DNA of 64,000 nt from Pagrus major (lineage: Eukaryota > Chordata > Actinopteri > Spariformes > Sparidae): the NCBI RefSeq assembly GCF_040436345.1, contig NC_133223.1:14351113-14415112 (forward strand), in the 5' to 3' direction. Shown one piece after another: positions 46,342 to 60,222 of this stretch. The notes beneath the pieces are model-generated. The model made no database searches. It was given only the letters and a program-made list of their open reading frames with translations, and was not told the origin of the DNA. The position numbers and the translations under genes are program-made. The stretch's first letter is position 1. Each line of letters begins with the position of its first letter.

Positions 46342-47258
46342 ATTTAATGCAGCAAACCTAAGAAAAATGGATAGATAATGGGTGTGTATGTTTAAGTGAT
46401 TGTGCACAGAAGAAGTTTGTGTACGAGTTTGTGCCGGGTGATGGGAGAGCTGCATATTCTTGTTCTGACTCAGGAGCTATTCCATTCTGGGAGCCCCCGT
46501 CCACCCATCTGTTTTTATCATCTCTTGCGTCAATGCCTCCAGACTGTCACTTAGTGAAAGGGTTTTCCCGCTCGATTCCCCCTGAGAGCTGCTGCCAGAC
46601 CTGCTTTATTATTGTAAGCCCTGAACTGTTACAGGCCAATGGGTTTCTGTACAAGCCGGAGAGAAAACTTCAGTGGAAACTCTGAATACATTTCCTGACT
46701 AATCCCCCAACTTCCTCGTCTGCTCTGGTGTTTTCCAAACAGGTGTTTGTCCGGCGATATAGTAAACTAATTTGTCATCGTTTCCCCCTGTGAAACCAAC
46801 ACAAGACCATGACGTCAACAGGACGTGCGCTCACTTCCTCTGAACACAGTGCTTGTTCCTGTCATTTGACTTAGAGTTACAGGGACGGGAAATAAGTGAT
46901 ATAACTGAGCAGCTTGGAAGTGTGGGTCGAGTCTCGTAAATTAACAGACACACAGCCAAGGAGAGGATTTGCAAACAGCCTGAAAGGGTCTGAGTATGTG
47001 ACCCAGCACATAGCAGCAGTGGACAAACGGGAAAGAAAAAAAAAGAGTGAAAGAAAAAAAGAGGCGCAAATCTCTCCGACAAGACCGTTAATTACCTTGT
47101 CAAATTCAACAGAGCCTCATGACTGCTGGCCTGGAACAAAATATTGCTTCTTGTCTCAAACAATCTGCTCCACTAGTGCCAACCATTGCCCTCATGCTCA
47201 ACCCCTTTCCCTGCCCTCCGTCCGGTTGTGCAAACACACATGACCCACTTAGGGAACT

Positions 47259-47278
47259 CACACACACACACACACACG
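47259..47278 (+). repeat. (CA)n microsatellite
   Basis: About 20 bp of CA. Confidence 0.85.
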
Positions 47279-50200
47279 ATCTCTGCAATCTTGTATAACC
47301 AACAGTTCTGAGGAATGAAAGACAGACTTGTAAACATCTTGCAGACTGTTGGCTGTATTGTGGAGCTTGATGAGATGACGTCAATGCAGGCTGGTGACTT
47401 CATGTGTCCACTGCAGCCCGGGGAGGTGACAGACTGACGGACAGACAGACAAGGTGACACGGATACACAAACAAACTGCAGCTTATGTGCATGTGTGCTT
47501 ATGTTGAAAAGACCAAATGCTCGTTAACTTTGTGCTAAAATGCAACATTACATCATGATTCAGCTGCAGCCCTCTCAACTCACAGATGAGCACACAGACC
47601 AACATGTGAGGACGACTGTATGTGTGCACTTCAATGCATGTGTTCAGATGAGATTTTTGCCTCTTAGGTGGTCTATGACCCTGCAAAACTTCATGTGGCC
47701 AAGCATCATTTCAACCTGCAGAACTATTTCAACCTTTCCTGGAGATACTAACAAGTCATAAACACATAATGTGAATTTAAGATGTTCCTAAAGCATAAAG
47801 TTGTAAATTAAATTTTTCACCTTTAGCCATTGATTATCTGACATGAAGCATGTTTGTTGCTACAGCAGGTTGGCCACTGTTTGACCCCGGCTCCTCTTGT
47901 TTACACGTTCGAAGTGTCTTTGTGTCTAATTTGCTCCAGATGAGCAGCAGCTGCTGGAGTTACATCACATTAAAAAGTAAAAGACAGACACTGTAGAGCT
48001 CTTTGTCTCGCTCGCAGTTCAAAAGTACGATGCAACCAATGTCCCTTTCTGTCACTGGAAACTGTGCTGTTTTTATGCCTCTGCTTCCAAAAGCTTGACA
48101 ATTAAAGTCAGACTACTGGCTTGTATTTTTGTTTTGAACATAATTCCTTTTGCATCCACAGTATTTTTGTTCGTATGTTTGTAATTAACATCTGGACAAC
48201 TGAACAGCGGCTATCCATGTAAGATAACGATCTGAAGTTTTATTAATTGACCTTATTTAAAAGAAAGTCTTTTCTCCCCTTTTTAACTTTAATCCCGTCT
48301 GTGGAGCAGATGGACTCAACTAGAGGACAATGCCAAAAGCTGTAACATCTGGCAACTAATGCATGATGATTATAGCCCTGTAAATCGGTCAACATTGGCT
48401 TATGTCAGCATCAGCATATATGTCAGCCAATAGGAATCAAGACAGGTCAGTGGAGAAACGTCAAAGATACGTTTGAGGTAATTATGAAATTGTTACGTAG
48501 TTTGTTGACCAGAGAGCGCTGGCAAGTTTGATTTTCCTTCTGTAAACAACTAATAACAATTTAAATATTAAAACTTTTCTTGGTCTCAGGCGGATATACC
48601 TGCAATTGACCTATCGTAAGTCCATCCCTCCTGAGTTACTTTTGCTAAATTTGCCTTCGACAAAATTTGGGTACCTCTTTTGGGACTGGAATAAATACAA
48701 TACCTTCAAAGAAGATATTGTCCAAGAAGTCTCTGATTTCCCATTGTTTGGTGACCAGACATTAGCCAGGAGCAGCCTTAAATCCAAGCTGGATTAGCAT
48801 GACTCGGTCCGGCTGGTCAGGTTAGATGGTTGACAGATGCCGTGGGCAGTTGGTTTAATTATGTTGATGGTGCTACATGAAAAGTTAAGAGATCACCAAA
48901 GTGAGTACAGTTCTGATGGGGCGCCAAAGTGGTGGACCCACCAACCAACAGACTGTCTGTAAAGGGTTAATGAGAAAATTAGGATTTTTTTAGGTTAAAA
49001 AGAGGTTCTGTTCTAAACGTTATCAGTGATCAGAAAGTTTCCATTCAGAAGAGTTTTGGGGAGGGAGGGAGGCCTTTTTGTGGTGCATAAGTCGGGCCAG
49101 GGGCAGCGGATAAAATGTGCTGATGATATGATACCCATGATACTCACCTGAAACATGCGCGGTGACATAGCAACAAAGTAGCAGCACTATCTCTCACATC
49201 ACAAGCCGAGTGTAACAGGAGCTGGAGGCCCAGGAGTCCGGCTCAGTGACGCATCACCATCTGACTTCAAGTCCTCCAAGTTTCCACAGGGACACAACTT
49301 CTGACACTCCTGTGTCATGATACGATCACATGGTGCAACTCTCTCTAATCATTGTTCCTCTTATGCTCCATCATTTCCCTTCTTTATACTGTAGTCCCTG
49401 CAGATATAGCTGTAACTCTGACGTGAGAGATTAAATAAGGAGGTTTTTAAACAGCAGAGAAAGTTTGAAAGTGCAGTAAATCACATGATAAAGAGAAATA
49501 ATTCAGGAGGACAGTGGAAAAAAAGAGTGGGGGTTGCTCTACTGCAAACCATCTTGCTTCAATTGGGCTTTTGTCCAAAAGTCCTATGAAAAGACAAAAA
49601 CTAACAATGTGTTAGTCCATCCATCGGTCTATGGCACTAGATCAGCCATGGTCTTCATACAAGACATCAAGGCAATTCTTTAAAAAATGGTACAACTTGT
49701 ACTTCAAGTAATATCCTGAAAACAGCTAGACACTGGAGTAAATTGCTAAAATAGATTTGATGTGCTATTAAGTAGGCTCTTTCCAGCAGCAGGACAGTGC
49801 TCTTTTTCATTCCTTATTAAGGATCATGTCACCCAGTGACACGTTGTTAGCTTGCAGAACAAACACTGAATTGCCATTTCATTTCATCTGATTCATTTAA
49901 CCTGAAGTCGTGTTCATTACCAGATTCCTCGTTGAGAGAAAATGTTGTATTATTTTTTTGCTGGAGCCGATCAGTAAGGAGGTATCCATCCTGTCATTTT
50001 CAGTAGGCATGGAAGCTGTGTTGGTGGTTGCTACTGTAAGTGGATTTTGGAGGCAATGTGTGTAAAAAGTTGCCCAAGAATAAAACAATTGATATAATGT
50101 ATGCATCATATTGTCTGTTGGAACGATTGTCTGTTTTTTTCTTTCGTTGTTGTTATTTTCCGTGAATTAGTTAGCTTGCTATAGAGGAAGATGACTTCTT

Positions 50201-51026
50201 CAGACAGAAATATATCAACAACTTAATGGATTTTCATGAAATATTTATAATTAGTAATAATAATAAAGTCACTAATTTATCATCATGAATGAATGATACA
50301 CCGTACTAATCACTCCTACTATGGAAAAAGCTGGTTCCAGTTAAGTGCCAAAAAATGCGCCCATAATTGGCTGATCTTAAGGGTCCCGCCCCCCAGTCAC
50401 TGTTGCTAGGACGGACAAAGGAAGGACAAAATGCGTCAGCTGTTTTGGGAACAGAATAAACACAATGCCTTCCACACGGTCAGGGTATCTAGTGCTGCTT
50501 TTAGAGATCTCCCAGCTACCTCTTTTAGCCATCTTGTTAACTTGTTTTTCTTTTCGTTCGGATACCAAGCTTGCTCAACTGTTATTGTGAGCATACCGTG
50601 GTGATACTAGAATTTAGATCAAGGCACCACTGTGTCTACAGCCTAGTATGGCTGTAGACCACAACACTTGTTTGTAATTAACCAAATGTATTATTGGTTT
50701 GGGGTTTTCCACTTAACAATATAAAAACTACGTAAGATATCATCAGACTGATCCTTCAAGGAAAGAGAGCTACCAAAGATTTCTTTCTATAGAGCTTGAA
50801 AGGGGAGAGGGACAGTGAACAAAGAGGAGCTGAGTGATGAAGAATTTGAGTTTGTGTGCTTATGTCAGAGGGTGAGCGTCTAATTCTGCACACAGCTGCT
50901 TGGTGAACTCAGTACAGGAGAGTAATGGAATTTAATGCCTGTAATGGAATGCTCACACAGACGCCAAAGCCTGCTGTACAATATTAACAGAGCCCAAAGT
51001 GCGTCATAGCTCTCTCACAGCTGACA

Positions 51027-51049
51027 GTGTGTGTGTGTGTGTGTGTGTA
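51027..51049 (+). repeat. (GT)n microsatellite
   Basis: About 23 bp of GT, followed by TATGTGTTATG. Confidence 0.9.
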
Positions 51050-52216
51050 TGTGTTATGCGCTTCCCTTTAATCTCTCTCTACTGTAGTGCCACACCAGTG
51101 TTGATGTATGAGCCTCCAAATTACAGTGCTGGGTGGTGTCGCCACAGTGAAAGAACAATGGCAGCACTGCATATTAACCTAATGTGTGAGAGTGAGCTGT
51201 ATGTGAGAAATTAGGGCTATGAATGAAGTGTGAGTGTGTGAAGGCAGTGTGGAGTTTCGGTTCCTAGGGCCATTTAAGACATGTTGGCATCTAGGTCACT
51301 TTGGACTTGATGAGATGATTATGATCTACAGTCAGTTTACACAACAATGTATGTATTTTAAAGAATAAGGAGTACGTTTTGAGCAGTGGTGTAGCACTTG
51401 GTATGCACAAGTTGACAAAAAAAAAATCATTTATATGAAATATCTGAGTCCTTATGTTTCACCCAGAGACAAGATTGTAATACAATACCATTAACAGAGA
51501 CACGTCCTTGCTTTAGGGTCATAGCTACCATGAGGACACCAAGGTTATGTTTAAGGTAATATTCCTGGTAAGAGGGGAGAAGTATTGTCATTCTACCATA
51601 CATTACATTACATTCATGACAACCGGTTGATTGATCATCAAAAAACTAATTAATTTGCTTCTGTTAAAGGGAGAATTTGTGAGCTCAGTATTTCTAAAAT
51701 CCTGGCTGCAGCTCTAGTCATCAAGTTTTGCGTGCAGTCATGTTCAGACTGTTATTCAACCGTTCTAATTCCAGATATGGGTGTGTTGATCTAAAGGTCA
51801 AGGTGAATTCCTCCATGACAAATGACACACTTCACTGAAACTAAAACAACGTGAGCGTTCATACGTCCCTCATCAACAACTGAACTCAAAAGTTTCAAGA
51901 GTACAATATGACCAGAAAGTAATCCTCACACACCGGCAGAGTGGTAGCTTGAAAAACTTTGGCAACTTCCCTGATACTTGAGTTTACAGCGTGAAACTTT
52001 GCTTCAACACATGACATCATACAAACCTTCCATTTCTGTGTAATGCCGTGTGATTAACAACATTTCCAGGGTGTTGACAAAAACAAACAGAATTTTTTCC
52101 GCTCCTTTGTTGTGCACTTCCTCCAGTGTTCCCATGAGCTCAAGTCAAGTCAGCTTTATTTCTACAGCAGTCTCAGATTGCTGTGCAACTTCAGCAACAT
52201 TCATCCATCCCTATTC

Positions 52217-52573
52217 TTAAAGCTGCTGTAACTGTTGACGTCGTTTTAGCCAACTTCCTGTCCGTTTTGCAGTTAACCATCCCCTCCTTCCTCTCTACCT
52301 TTACCACATGAACGTGCATTGGTAATCGTCAGACATAGCAGAGACTCTGTGTGTTCAAGAGAAAATAGGACCGCCTCTTTCTGGAGGTCTCTGTCCTGAT
52401 TGGATAAAGTGATTAGTGATTATTGGATAAATTTTATTTTCTCTTTTACTGCATGAGCAGGAGGAGGAGAGCCATACTGACCAAACACTCTATAGCAGTG
52501 ATTACTGTTGGAGTATAGAGATATTTGACACATATTTAAATAAAAAATAAAAAAATCACTTACAGCAGCTTTA
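52217..52573. repeat. MITE with TTAAAGCTGCTGTAA ends, about 357 bp
   Basis: Left end TTAAAGCTGCTGTAACTG; right end, inverted, TATAAAGCTGCTGTAAGTG. The interior is non-coding, with GACCGCCTCTTTCTGGAGGT and GATTGGATAAAGTGATT. Confidence 0.75.
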
Positions 52574-52789
52574 TACCCTTGATTTGGTTTAGGTTTCAGG
52601 TGATATATTTACTAATGAATGAGCTGAAATGCCTGGTAAATACGCCACGGGGTCAGATTATGATTCGGACTTGACAAGGATCATTAAAACGTGACTTTCA
52701 CCTTGCAAAAACGGACCTTTTGGCTACTTGTGGGCAACGGAAACAAGTCACGAGAACAGCGTTAACATGGCAAACTTGTTGTGTCTATA

Positions 52790-53110
52790 AACATTCAATA
52801 GTGACTGAGCAACATTAGCATTAATCAGGAGTCATGTCCGTGTCCACCTGATTTAAATAAGTCCGATATTCACTCTTTTTTAGCTCTATTTTTGATCTCA
52901 ACCATCTCATGACATAAATATCTGGCTCTTTAGCTGCTAAATGCTCCACTATGTTCACCAGCTAGTCGCCAACTGCGTCCATCATCTTTTTGGTGCTGAG
53001 CAAATAGTGCAGAGCGGGTTCTTGGAGCTTTATCGTTGATTTTTAGAGTGAAACGGCGCTATGAGAACGGTTACATTGAACCAAAACAGTAAAGTTCTGG
53101 ACCAGACAGC
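52790..53110. repeat. Dispersed inverted-repeat element, copy 2
   Basis: It contains GCTCTTTAGCTGCTAAATGC, then TCCACTATGTTCACCAGCTA, TTTTTGGTGCTGAGCAAATA and TTGAACCAAAACAGTAAAG, matching copy 1 at 34670-34900 in order and orientation with scattered differences. Confidence 0.7.
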
Positions 53111-54109
53111 TTAACAATGAGCTGAAATTTACTAAAGCTCTATAAAGCTGAGACGAGCTGCAGATTCAGGTGGTTCATTGTTATTATAGAAATATAGATT
53201 ACAACATCTTCAAATAGGCACTTTGAATTAATTATCTTAAAACTGGGGTGCAGCAAAGAAAAAGTCAGATGACGACATGGACCTGCGCTGCATTTCCAGA
53301 TTAGCTAGGACTAAATTGAAATAACCTGAGCCCTATGATGTCTTTCCCTCGTAGTTTGAATTGCAGTAGGTTGTACTCTTTGTCTGTTAGTCTTTTTATA
53401 AGGCTGGTCATCACTTCTCAGTCTTTATATTATAAAACTAACTCCATTGTGAATGGACTGTTACTTTGAAAACTAAAAAACTAAAAAGTTTCTGTAGCTG
53501 CTGCTGTTCCCAGATGAATCCATGAACCGACTGAGCACTTCCGAAAGTTGTTTGTTTACTTTTCTCTGAGCGTCCACGAGTTCCACAAATCCTCTGGTAT
53601 TCATACTTGTCCGACCAGAGAGCTCAATTATCGGCAGTGACGCATGTGTACGGTTTCTCACTCACGTACACACAATTAGGAAGCTGCTAATCTCCCAGCG
53701 AGCAGAGAGGGAGATCCAAATCCCCTACAGTTGCCTTCTGAGAATATATCTGAGTGTGTTTTTATGTGCTCTGCCATATTCAGGCCAGTGGGCTTCTGTG
53801 TACAGTAACTGTGCCACTTTATAGTTCTTATGCAACAGTTGCCGTGGCTGATACTGTATAATTGACCTTATGAGTCTGAATTTTCCCTCCGTCATCAGAC
53901 ATAAAGTTCCACTCTCATTCAGTTACACTTTCCTCTCCAGCTTCTGCTTTTTTTCTCATAATCTTCAGTCTCTTCTGCTTTTGTCGGGACAAAGAGTTTC
54001 TGGGAAACCTCTCTGTTCAAAGCACTTTCACTTTTGATAACTGAGTTACTTATTCAAAACACTCTCAATGTTTAATGGTGAGTGGTCTCTGAACCCTGGA
54101 TTCTTCTCA

Positions 54110-54114
<5 letters not shown>

Positions 54115-54189
<75 letters not shown>
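54115..54189 (+). repeat. (TG)n microsatellite, 75 bp
   Basis: A pure TG run of 37 units or so, the longest uninterrupted one in the window. Confidence 0.97.
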
Positions 54190-54194
<5 letters not shown>

Positions 54195-54385
54195 GGCAGT
54201 GGGTGAGGTAGGATAGGTCCATCCAAGTACTCTTCACACTTATGCGTAATAGTCCCGTCCAGATCCCAAAATGCTTCGCAAGTTCCATTCTACAGTCCTG
54301 AAGGGGAAACTTTCTCTTGCACAGTGGTGGAAGCACAAATAGAGCAACTTCAAAGATGAGGCCAGCAATATTCAGATTTTCTGCT

Positions 54386-54530
54386 ACTGTAAGATAAGAT
54401 AAGATTGGCTTTATTTATCCCACAATGGGGAAATTCACTTGTTACAACAGCTCGAGATGCAACAGTACAGTAAAGAAATACCATGAAAATGCAATGACCG
54501 AGAATAAATTGATCTTACTAACAATTTTTG
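54386..54530. repeat. Retroelement tail-like repeat (GATAAGATAAGATTGG...)
   Basis: TAAGATAAGATAAGATTGGC then TTTATTTATCCCACAATGGG and GAAATTCACTTGTTACA are characteristic of a very common 3' retroelement tail in percomorph fish. A short relative occurs at about 25729-25749. Class uncertain (LINE or SINE). Confidence 0.6.
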
Positions 54531-55529
54531 TCTGTGTAGACAAAGCCTGTTCAGGCCAGTGTGTCACACTGCTGCATAGGATGACATGTTTCTCATTATG
54601 ATGAACATGGGCCCTGTGGTTTACTTTGACTCAATCCCAAATACACTGTGCTGCTTACATATGGTTGGTTTTAGCGTTTTTGTAGAATTAGTTGCCATTA
54701 TTACTTATAATACCAAAGTATACATTAAGATATAAGATATAAAAATGAAAATAAAAAACAAGTTTACTCAAGGTAACGGTGCATTTCATTTGATAGTCTG
54801 TCAATATAAATTTCAGGATAAAGTGAGGGCGTAACTCTGCCAATGTGATGTAACATAAACGTGAATAGAACAAGCCTGAGTCAGGTCACATAGATTTTCA
54901 TCAGCAGTAGTGGTTGTTTAATTGTGTTAACAAACTGGTGAAGTGATTTTGATGGCAGGATCATTTGTGTCTATTTGCCCCAAGCGACTGTAGGAAGAAT
55001 GTAGGGTAATATCAGCCTTACTGTTTATGAGGACCTGTACTGGCCTCTCTCATTCCTGTGTTTGTCTGCACTGGATGACCCAGACAGAACTATCTCAACC
55101 TTTAGGCTCAATTTACATGCACAGATACACAACAAACCTCGCAGAGTTATAAACAGAACCACCTCTGTCTTTCTGTCGCTGTGATGAATACTGAATACTC
55201 AACAGACAAACACTGATCTGTTCAAGGACAGTTCAGGGAGGCTCAAGCCCAAGTGGAAGTACAGTGGGATGGATCATCTTTGCAATGTGATTACATAAGC
55301 AAACAACACTATATCAACTTACTCCAAGTGCTGTCACTACATCAGATGTCAGTGTGTGTTTTGATTTAACTACCTCTGACAGCCACAACACAGTTACTGA
55401 TATGCATTCGGTCCGATCTCTCAAACTGTGGATTGTTTTTAAAGTCAAGAATGAGAATAAATGTTCCACAAGGCTCAAATTTAGGTCCACTACACTTTGG
55501 TGTTTATGTGATACCTTTGTTATCTTGGG

Positions 55530-55810
55530 GAGTGGAGGCGATCGCCCTAGGATGAATCCTAGTAACTTGGGTGATCTAGACCCTCTACCGGGTCAAAATT
55601 GCATTTTGATGTTGGCTTATGACCAAATGAGACAATAATGACATTTCTGTCAGCTTTACATTGTGTTCAGTGCTAATGAGTAAATGTTAGCATGCTAACA
55701 TGCTAAACTGAGATGATGAACATGGTAAAAATCATACCTACTGAACATTAGCATGCTATCATTATCATAGTGAGCATGTTAGCATGCTAACATTTAGCTC
55801 AAAGCACCAT
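55530..55810. repeat. Dispersed repeat with GTTAGCATGCTAACA palindromes
   Basis: Contains TGTTCAGTGCTAATGAGTAA, then AATGTTAGCATGCTAACATG and GTGAGCATGTTAGCATGCTA, ending GCTCAAAGCACCATTGTCAC. It is related to the end of the repeat at 39040-39580. Confidence 0.65.
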
Positions 55811-56285
55811 TGTCACATTATGGAGGCCTTTGTCTTTATATTGCAGCTAGCATGGCAGCAGACTTTGTCTTTTTATTGTTTTTATTCTTATGACGAGCAA
55901 ATTAGTTTTTCTGCATTCAAAAAACCTTTAACATTCAGTGGTTTTAATTGTTCTGTTTTGTTTAGTGTCAGTGTTCTGAGAAATATCTCATACAAGATTT
56001 GTCCTTGAAAGGTTACCGTTCAATCCTTGTTGTTGTTCACACCCTCACACATGTATACATGCATCTATAAATCACATGTTCGCAGAGTGTTGAGAGTGTG
56101 TTGCAAAAAGCTTGTTAGTTAATACAAGGTCACGTCTGCAGGCTGGCAGCAGCTGATGACTGATATTTTTGTGGCGGCTGGACATCAAATGCTCAGCGCT
56201 CCATTCATACTAAACCCTCACGGGCAACTCCCCGAGGGTCATATGCCAAATGTCAAGCCATATGTTACATACATATGTGTGTCTC

Positions 56286-56310
56286 TGTGTGTGTGTGTGT
56301 GTGTGTGTGT
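56286..56310 (+). repeat. (TG)n microsatellite
   Basis: About 25 bp of TG. Confidence 0.88.
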
Positions 56311-57985
56311 ATGAATGAGTCAATGACGTGGCCCCTCGCAGTGTAAATATGTACGTGGTGGGCAGCAATCAACACATTTGTCAGTTTGAAACAGGCTGTT
56401 CAGTCCTGCAGGAATTTAAATGGAGTTTCACCTCTTTCTCTTGTCCAACTAGACATAATGAGCGAGCAGCTGAGCAGCAGTTCACTTGGCTCACGGATGG
56501 TTTGGCTTCTCATTTCGCTGTTTGCGTCACTTGACTCCCACATAGCCAGTCCTGTCAGACGTCAGACACCTGTCCATTCTGAATTTTATGAATAAGCGGC
56601 CAGCAGGAGGGTCATCAGGATCTAATGCACCATCACTCTGCATCACAGCATTATCATAGAGTGCCAGTGCATCATCAGTGTGCCACGTCATCAGTCATTG
56701 AAAGAGGATGAGGTGTAATAAGCGGTCATTTGTTCAGCAAAACATAGTCCGTCTGTGCCAGTATTTTCTGTTCCTGTATCATCCATTGGCCGGTTTTTTA
56801 TATTCATTATAAAACTGGATAAAATTATACAACTGTGCAACTTTATCAAGCTGATATCAAATGATTAGGCTATATTTTAAATCAAACAGTATTTAGGATT
56901 TTTTTCAGAGGTTTGTGTTGCACCTGAATTATTACTAGTAGTCTTTATCATGACTGTTAATTACCATGAATATTGAAAAGTACTAATGCCTGTTTAAGAG
57001 ACAGCATCATTGTTACAGACGTACTGCAGACTGAATTCGCATTTCTTCAGCATATGGATCATTAGATTTCAAAGGTTTTGTTTGTCACATGCTCATTCAG
57101 TATGTGCAGTGAAATGTAGATTTGCTTAAGTGTGTGATCAGATGGAAGATAATAATGAGAATACGCGTAAAAATAAGTATCAGAAAAAAATAAGGGAAAG
57201 AAATTCAAAATCAAATATATGTGGTATCAGTATTAAGTGCATATTGGTAGGTGAATTTTTCAGCACATAAAAATATAAATGTACATATGTCACTGTTATG
57301 AAGCTAACTGTAGCATAAAATGTAATTTTAAAAAACTGTAATTGAGTGTAAATTAAATATATATATATATATACCCTTTGATGCTATATTGTCAGTAGGA
57401 GTAACCGCTAACTAGTCACGTAGCTGCCATTAGCAAGTTAGCTCAGTTAACCGTGCAGTTAGCAGTCCAGACTGGGAGCTCGTAGTGAGTGGTATTAGGT
57501 TGGGGCTAGCAGATTAGCATGCCAACACATAGACGTCTTTGACATAATGTCAAAACTCTTGTTTCTTAACAGTCTGTTGATAATTTTAGTTCATTTTGAA
57601 TTTTTTCCAGAACAAAAATTCTCACATATTGCACCTTTAAGAGTGGATAAAGTCAAATATCAAAATGCTTAATCCACATAGAAAAGCAAGCAGCACTGTG
57701 GGTAGTGTCTGCTCAGGCCTGTGAGAGCAGTCCAGTCAGAGCAGACTGGTCTTTTCGGGAGGAGGCTTTTAAAGACACAGGCGCTAAATGGAGTGTTCTG
57801 ACAGAGTGAATAGAGGTGCTGCAACAATGGACAAAATGTATGTGTCTCATTAAAGCATACAAACATTTTCTAGTAGATACCCAAAATAAAATAAACCTGA
57901 AAATTAGTATAATATGGGACCTTTAACATGTAAATATATGCAAATAATGATTTAAAAAATTGAAACAACAAACAGCTTAGGAAGT

Positions 57986-60222
57986 GAACTTTATTTCAAA
58001 TAAATAGCCACATAAATAAACAATCTTCTTGAACTAACATTCTCTTTCCTTTCTCTGTCTGTCCCTCTCTTCAAACTCACTCACACACACACACACACAC
58101 ACTCACTCACACACACACACACACACTCACACATGCTCACACAGTCAAGTAACAAATCAGGAAAAAAAAAAAAAGATAATGAAATACTTCTTATTATCCA
58201 AAGTTTATCAAAAAGGGGTCATCTTACAGATTTGCATCAAGAGTCTTTAGTGTTTCAATAGTTTTGTTAATTTTTTTCATCATGAGAAAAAAAAATCAGT
58301 AACAAGAAATATGAATAAAGTGCAATTCTTGCTTCTGTTTACACGACAAGGTCAAAGGTCAGATTCAGAGAGGAGAGAGAGGTCAGAGAAGATATCAAAA
58401 GGGGCAACTGAGCCGTTCATCTTTCTTTCCTCAGTGTAGCGATCAGACACCTTCTGATCGTGGGTTTGTTCGGATAAAGGCACAAGTGTTGGTAGTGAGT
58501 GCAATCAACCAAAAACTATTGGATAGAAATATTAACACTGCATGTTTCCAATGTAGAACTAGGTCTGGAAAAACACTGCTCTTCTACAAGATGTTTCACA
58601 GATATGAGAGAACTATAAGCTTACAATATTACACATCTCTTGCAGCTTTCTAATACGTCGTCTGAACTGACTGCACACATAAATCAGCTTGTTGTATTTC
58701 ATTTCTGCCTACTTCTAGCCACTTGTGGACAACTGAAGAAAGTTCAACTTCCAGCACAACATGGTATTGCTATGTTCTGATTTTTTTTTCTTTCTTTTTT
58801 TTTTTCTTCTTCTTTTCTAGAAAAGTACAAAAATGAATACCACCATGGTCCTGATAGTAAAAGCTAGAGATATTAACAACACATGTAGCATTTTGGATTT
58901 TGGTGGTAGCGGGACTTTTTCTCACAGCGAAAAGCTTAGGAGATCACGTGAAAACGCTAACTAGCCACCATGCTACATTTTGAGACAGCATTCAAAGTGA
59001 GAAGTCAGTAGTGTGTTTGTGATAGATCACCCATCTCTTGTGCTGTTCACTCTTTGGTAAAACCCAAATTCTTCCTTTCGGTTAAAGGACTACAAGCACG
59101 CTGTGTGAAGAGACCGCATCGTGAAATGCCTTGAGTCGTTCCTCTCGGTTTCTACAGTATCATGTTATTATGTTACAGAACTAGTACCGGCTCTAGTCAG
59201 CTAGCTAGCACAGCAAACAAAATGAAAAGCAAAAACAAAAAACAAAAAAGAAAAAACCTCAGGCAAATATGCATGTACATTTTGATCATCCTATGTCGAG
59301 CCTCATCTTTCCTTTGTATTTCAATGTGAAATATTGCACTGTTCCCACAGTCTTTGTTCTGTACATATGAAAATCGTGTTTCCTCTGATATTCTCGGATT
59401 GATGTTTGCTTCCAAATTCGTGCCTGAGGAGGTAGTAAAAGCATCTAACAAGAAGGTGCTTATCAAACGGAGGGAATACGGATCGATGGATCAGCATATG
59501 TAAGGTTCTACCAAGCTGACCGATGTACCTGTTGTGCTTTACTCAGTCAGCAAGACACCGTCTTCTGTCAGTTTTGGCTGATGAGGATGTAGCAGTCTTT
59601 TTGCAGCTTTGAGGTAAAAAGCAGCATTTGCGTAGCTATAATAATCTCGCACAAAAAAAAAGAAAGCTCACAGTTTCAATACAAATCAACTCCTTCAGTT
59701 TGTAAGCTTAGGGCACTATGCTGCATGTCCATTGCACTGCTACAGAGAAATGTCTCTTGAGAAAGGCGAACGAAGTGGGAAAAAAAAAGAAATAATTTTG
59801 GTCTTCTGTCCAGTCAAGTGGAAAAACATTGAGAAGAGGAAATGACACTAAAAAAACAAAGAGGAAGAGCCTTCCTGTATTCAAAACAGCATCAAATCAT
59901 GTGAGACAGAATCGTATCGTAACGTCAGCTCTGATTTCATTCAGGAGAGTCCAACAGGGAGCTGAAGGAGACTCTTTCAGTCTATTATTGCTTCTCTGGC
60001 TGTCTCAAACACCTGGTCCAGAGTTTGGTTATTGCTTAGTCTGTAGCTTATATGATATCAAAAGCAAACACAACATACACATGTGTGGACACATTCTCAC
60101 ATGTGTACCATTAAATAAAGTTTGTCACTTGCATCTGCTTTTTGTTCTTTCTCCCAACTTCGCTCTGAATCAAGATTTGAGCGTCTCCCACAGAGAGAAC
60201 AAATGCTGGTCTCCCTGATGTA
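57986..60222 (-). other. sik1 3' UTR (inferred)
   Basis: Downstream of the sik1 stop (60223-60225) there is about 2.2 kb without a gene. A minus-strand AATAAA (plus TTTATT at 57990-57995) lies at the far end, followed by a CA-rich stretch. Mammalian SIK1 also has a 3' UTR of a little over 2 kb. Several A/T runs, for example 58780-58810 and 59215-59260, could give AU-rich elements in the transcript, in keeping with a short-lived inducible mRNA. The limits are inferred; a shorter UTR cannot be excluded. Confidence 0.45.
58080..58143 (+). repeat. (CA)n microsatellite, interrupted
   Basis: CA repeats broken by ACTCACTCAC units, about 64 bp, near the inferred sik1 3' end. Confidence 0.9.

Larger units (their letters stand above)
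45871..52130. other. Intergenic, no gene seen
   Basis: About 6 kb without a supportable exon. It holds microsatellites at 46311-46338 (GT), 47259-47278 (CA) and 51027-51049 (GT), and a fragment at 48365-48440 resembling the 18601-19015 element (CCCTGTAAATCGGTCAACAT). Open frames of 80-110 codons here have no family resemblance. Confidence 0.45.
53111..57985. other. Intergenic, no gene seen
   Basis: No supportable exon. It includes a 75-bp TG repeat (54115-54189), a LINE/SINE-tail-like segment at about 54386-54530, the repeat piece at 55530-55810, a TG repeat (56286-56310) and a TA run (57356-57373). 57590-57640 ends in CTCACATATTGCACCTTTAA, a motif seen at the ends of fish MITEs. Confidence 0.45.
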
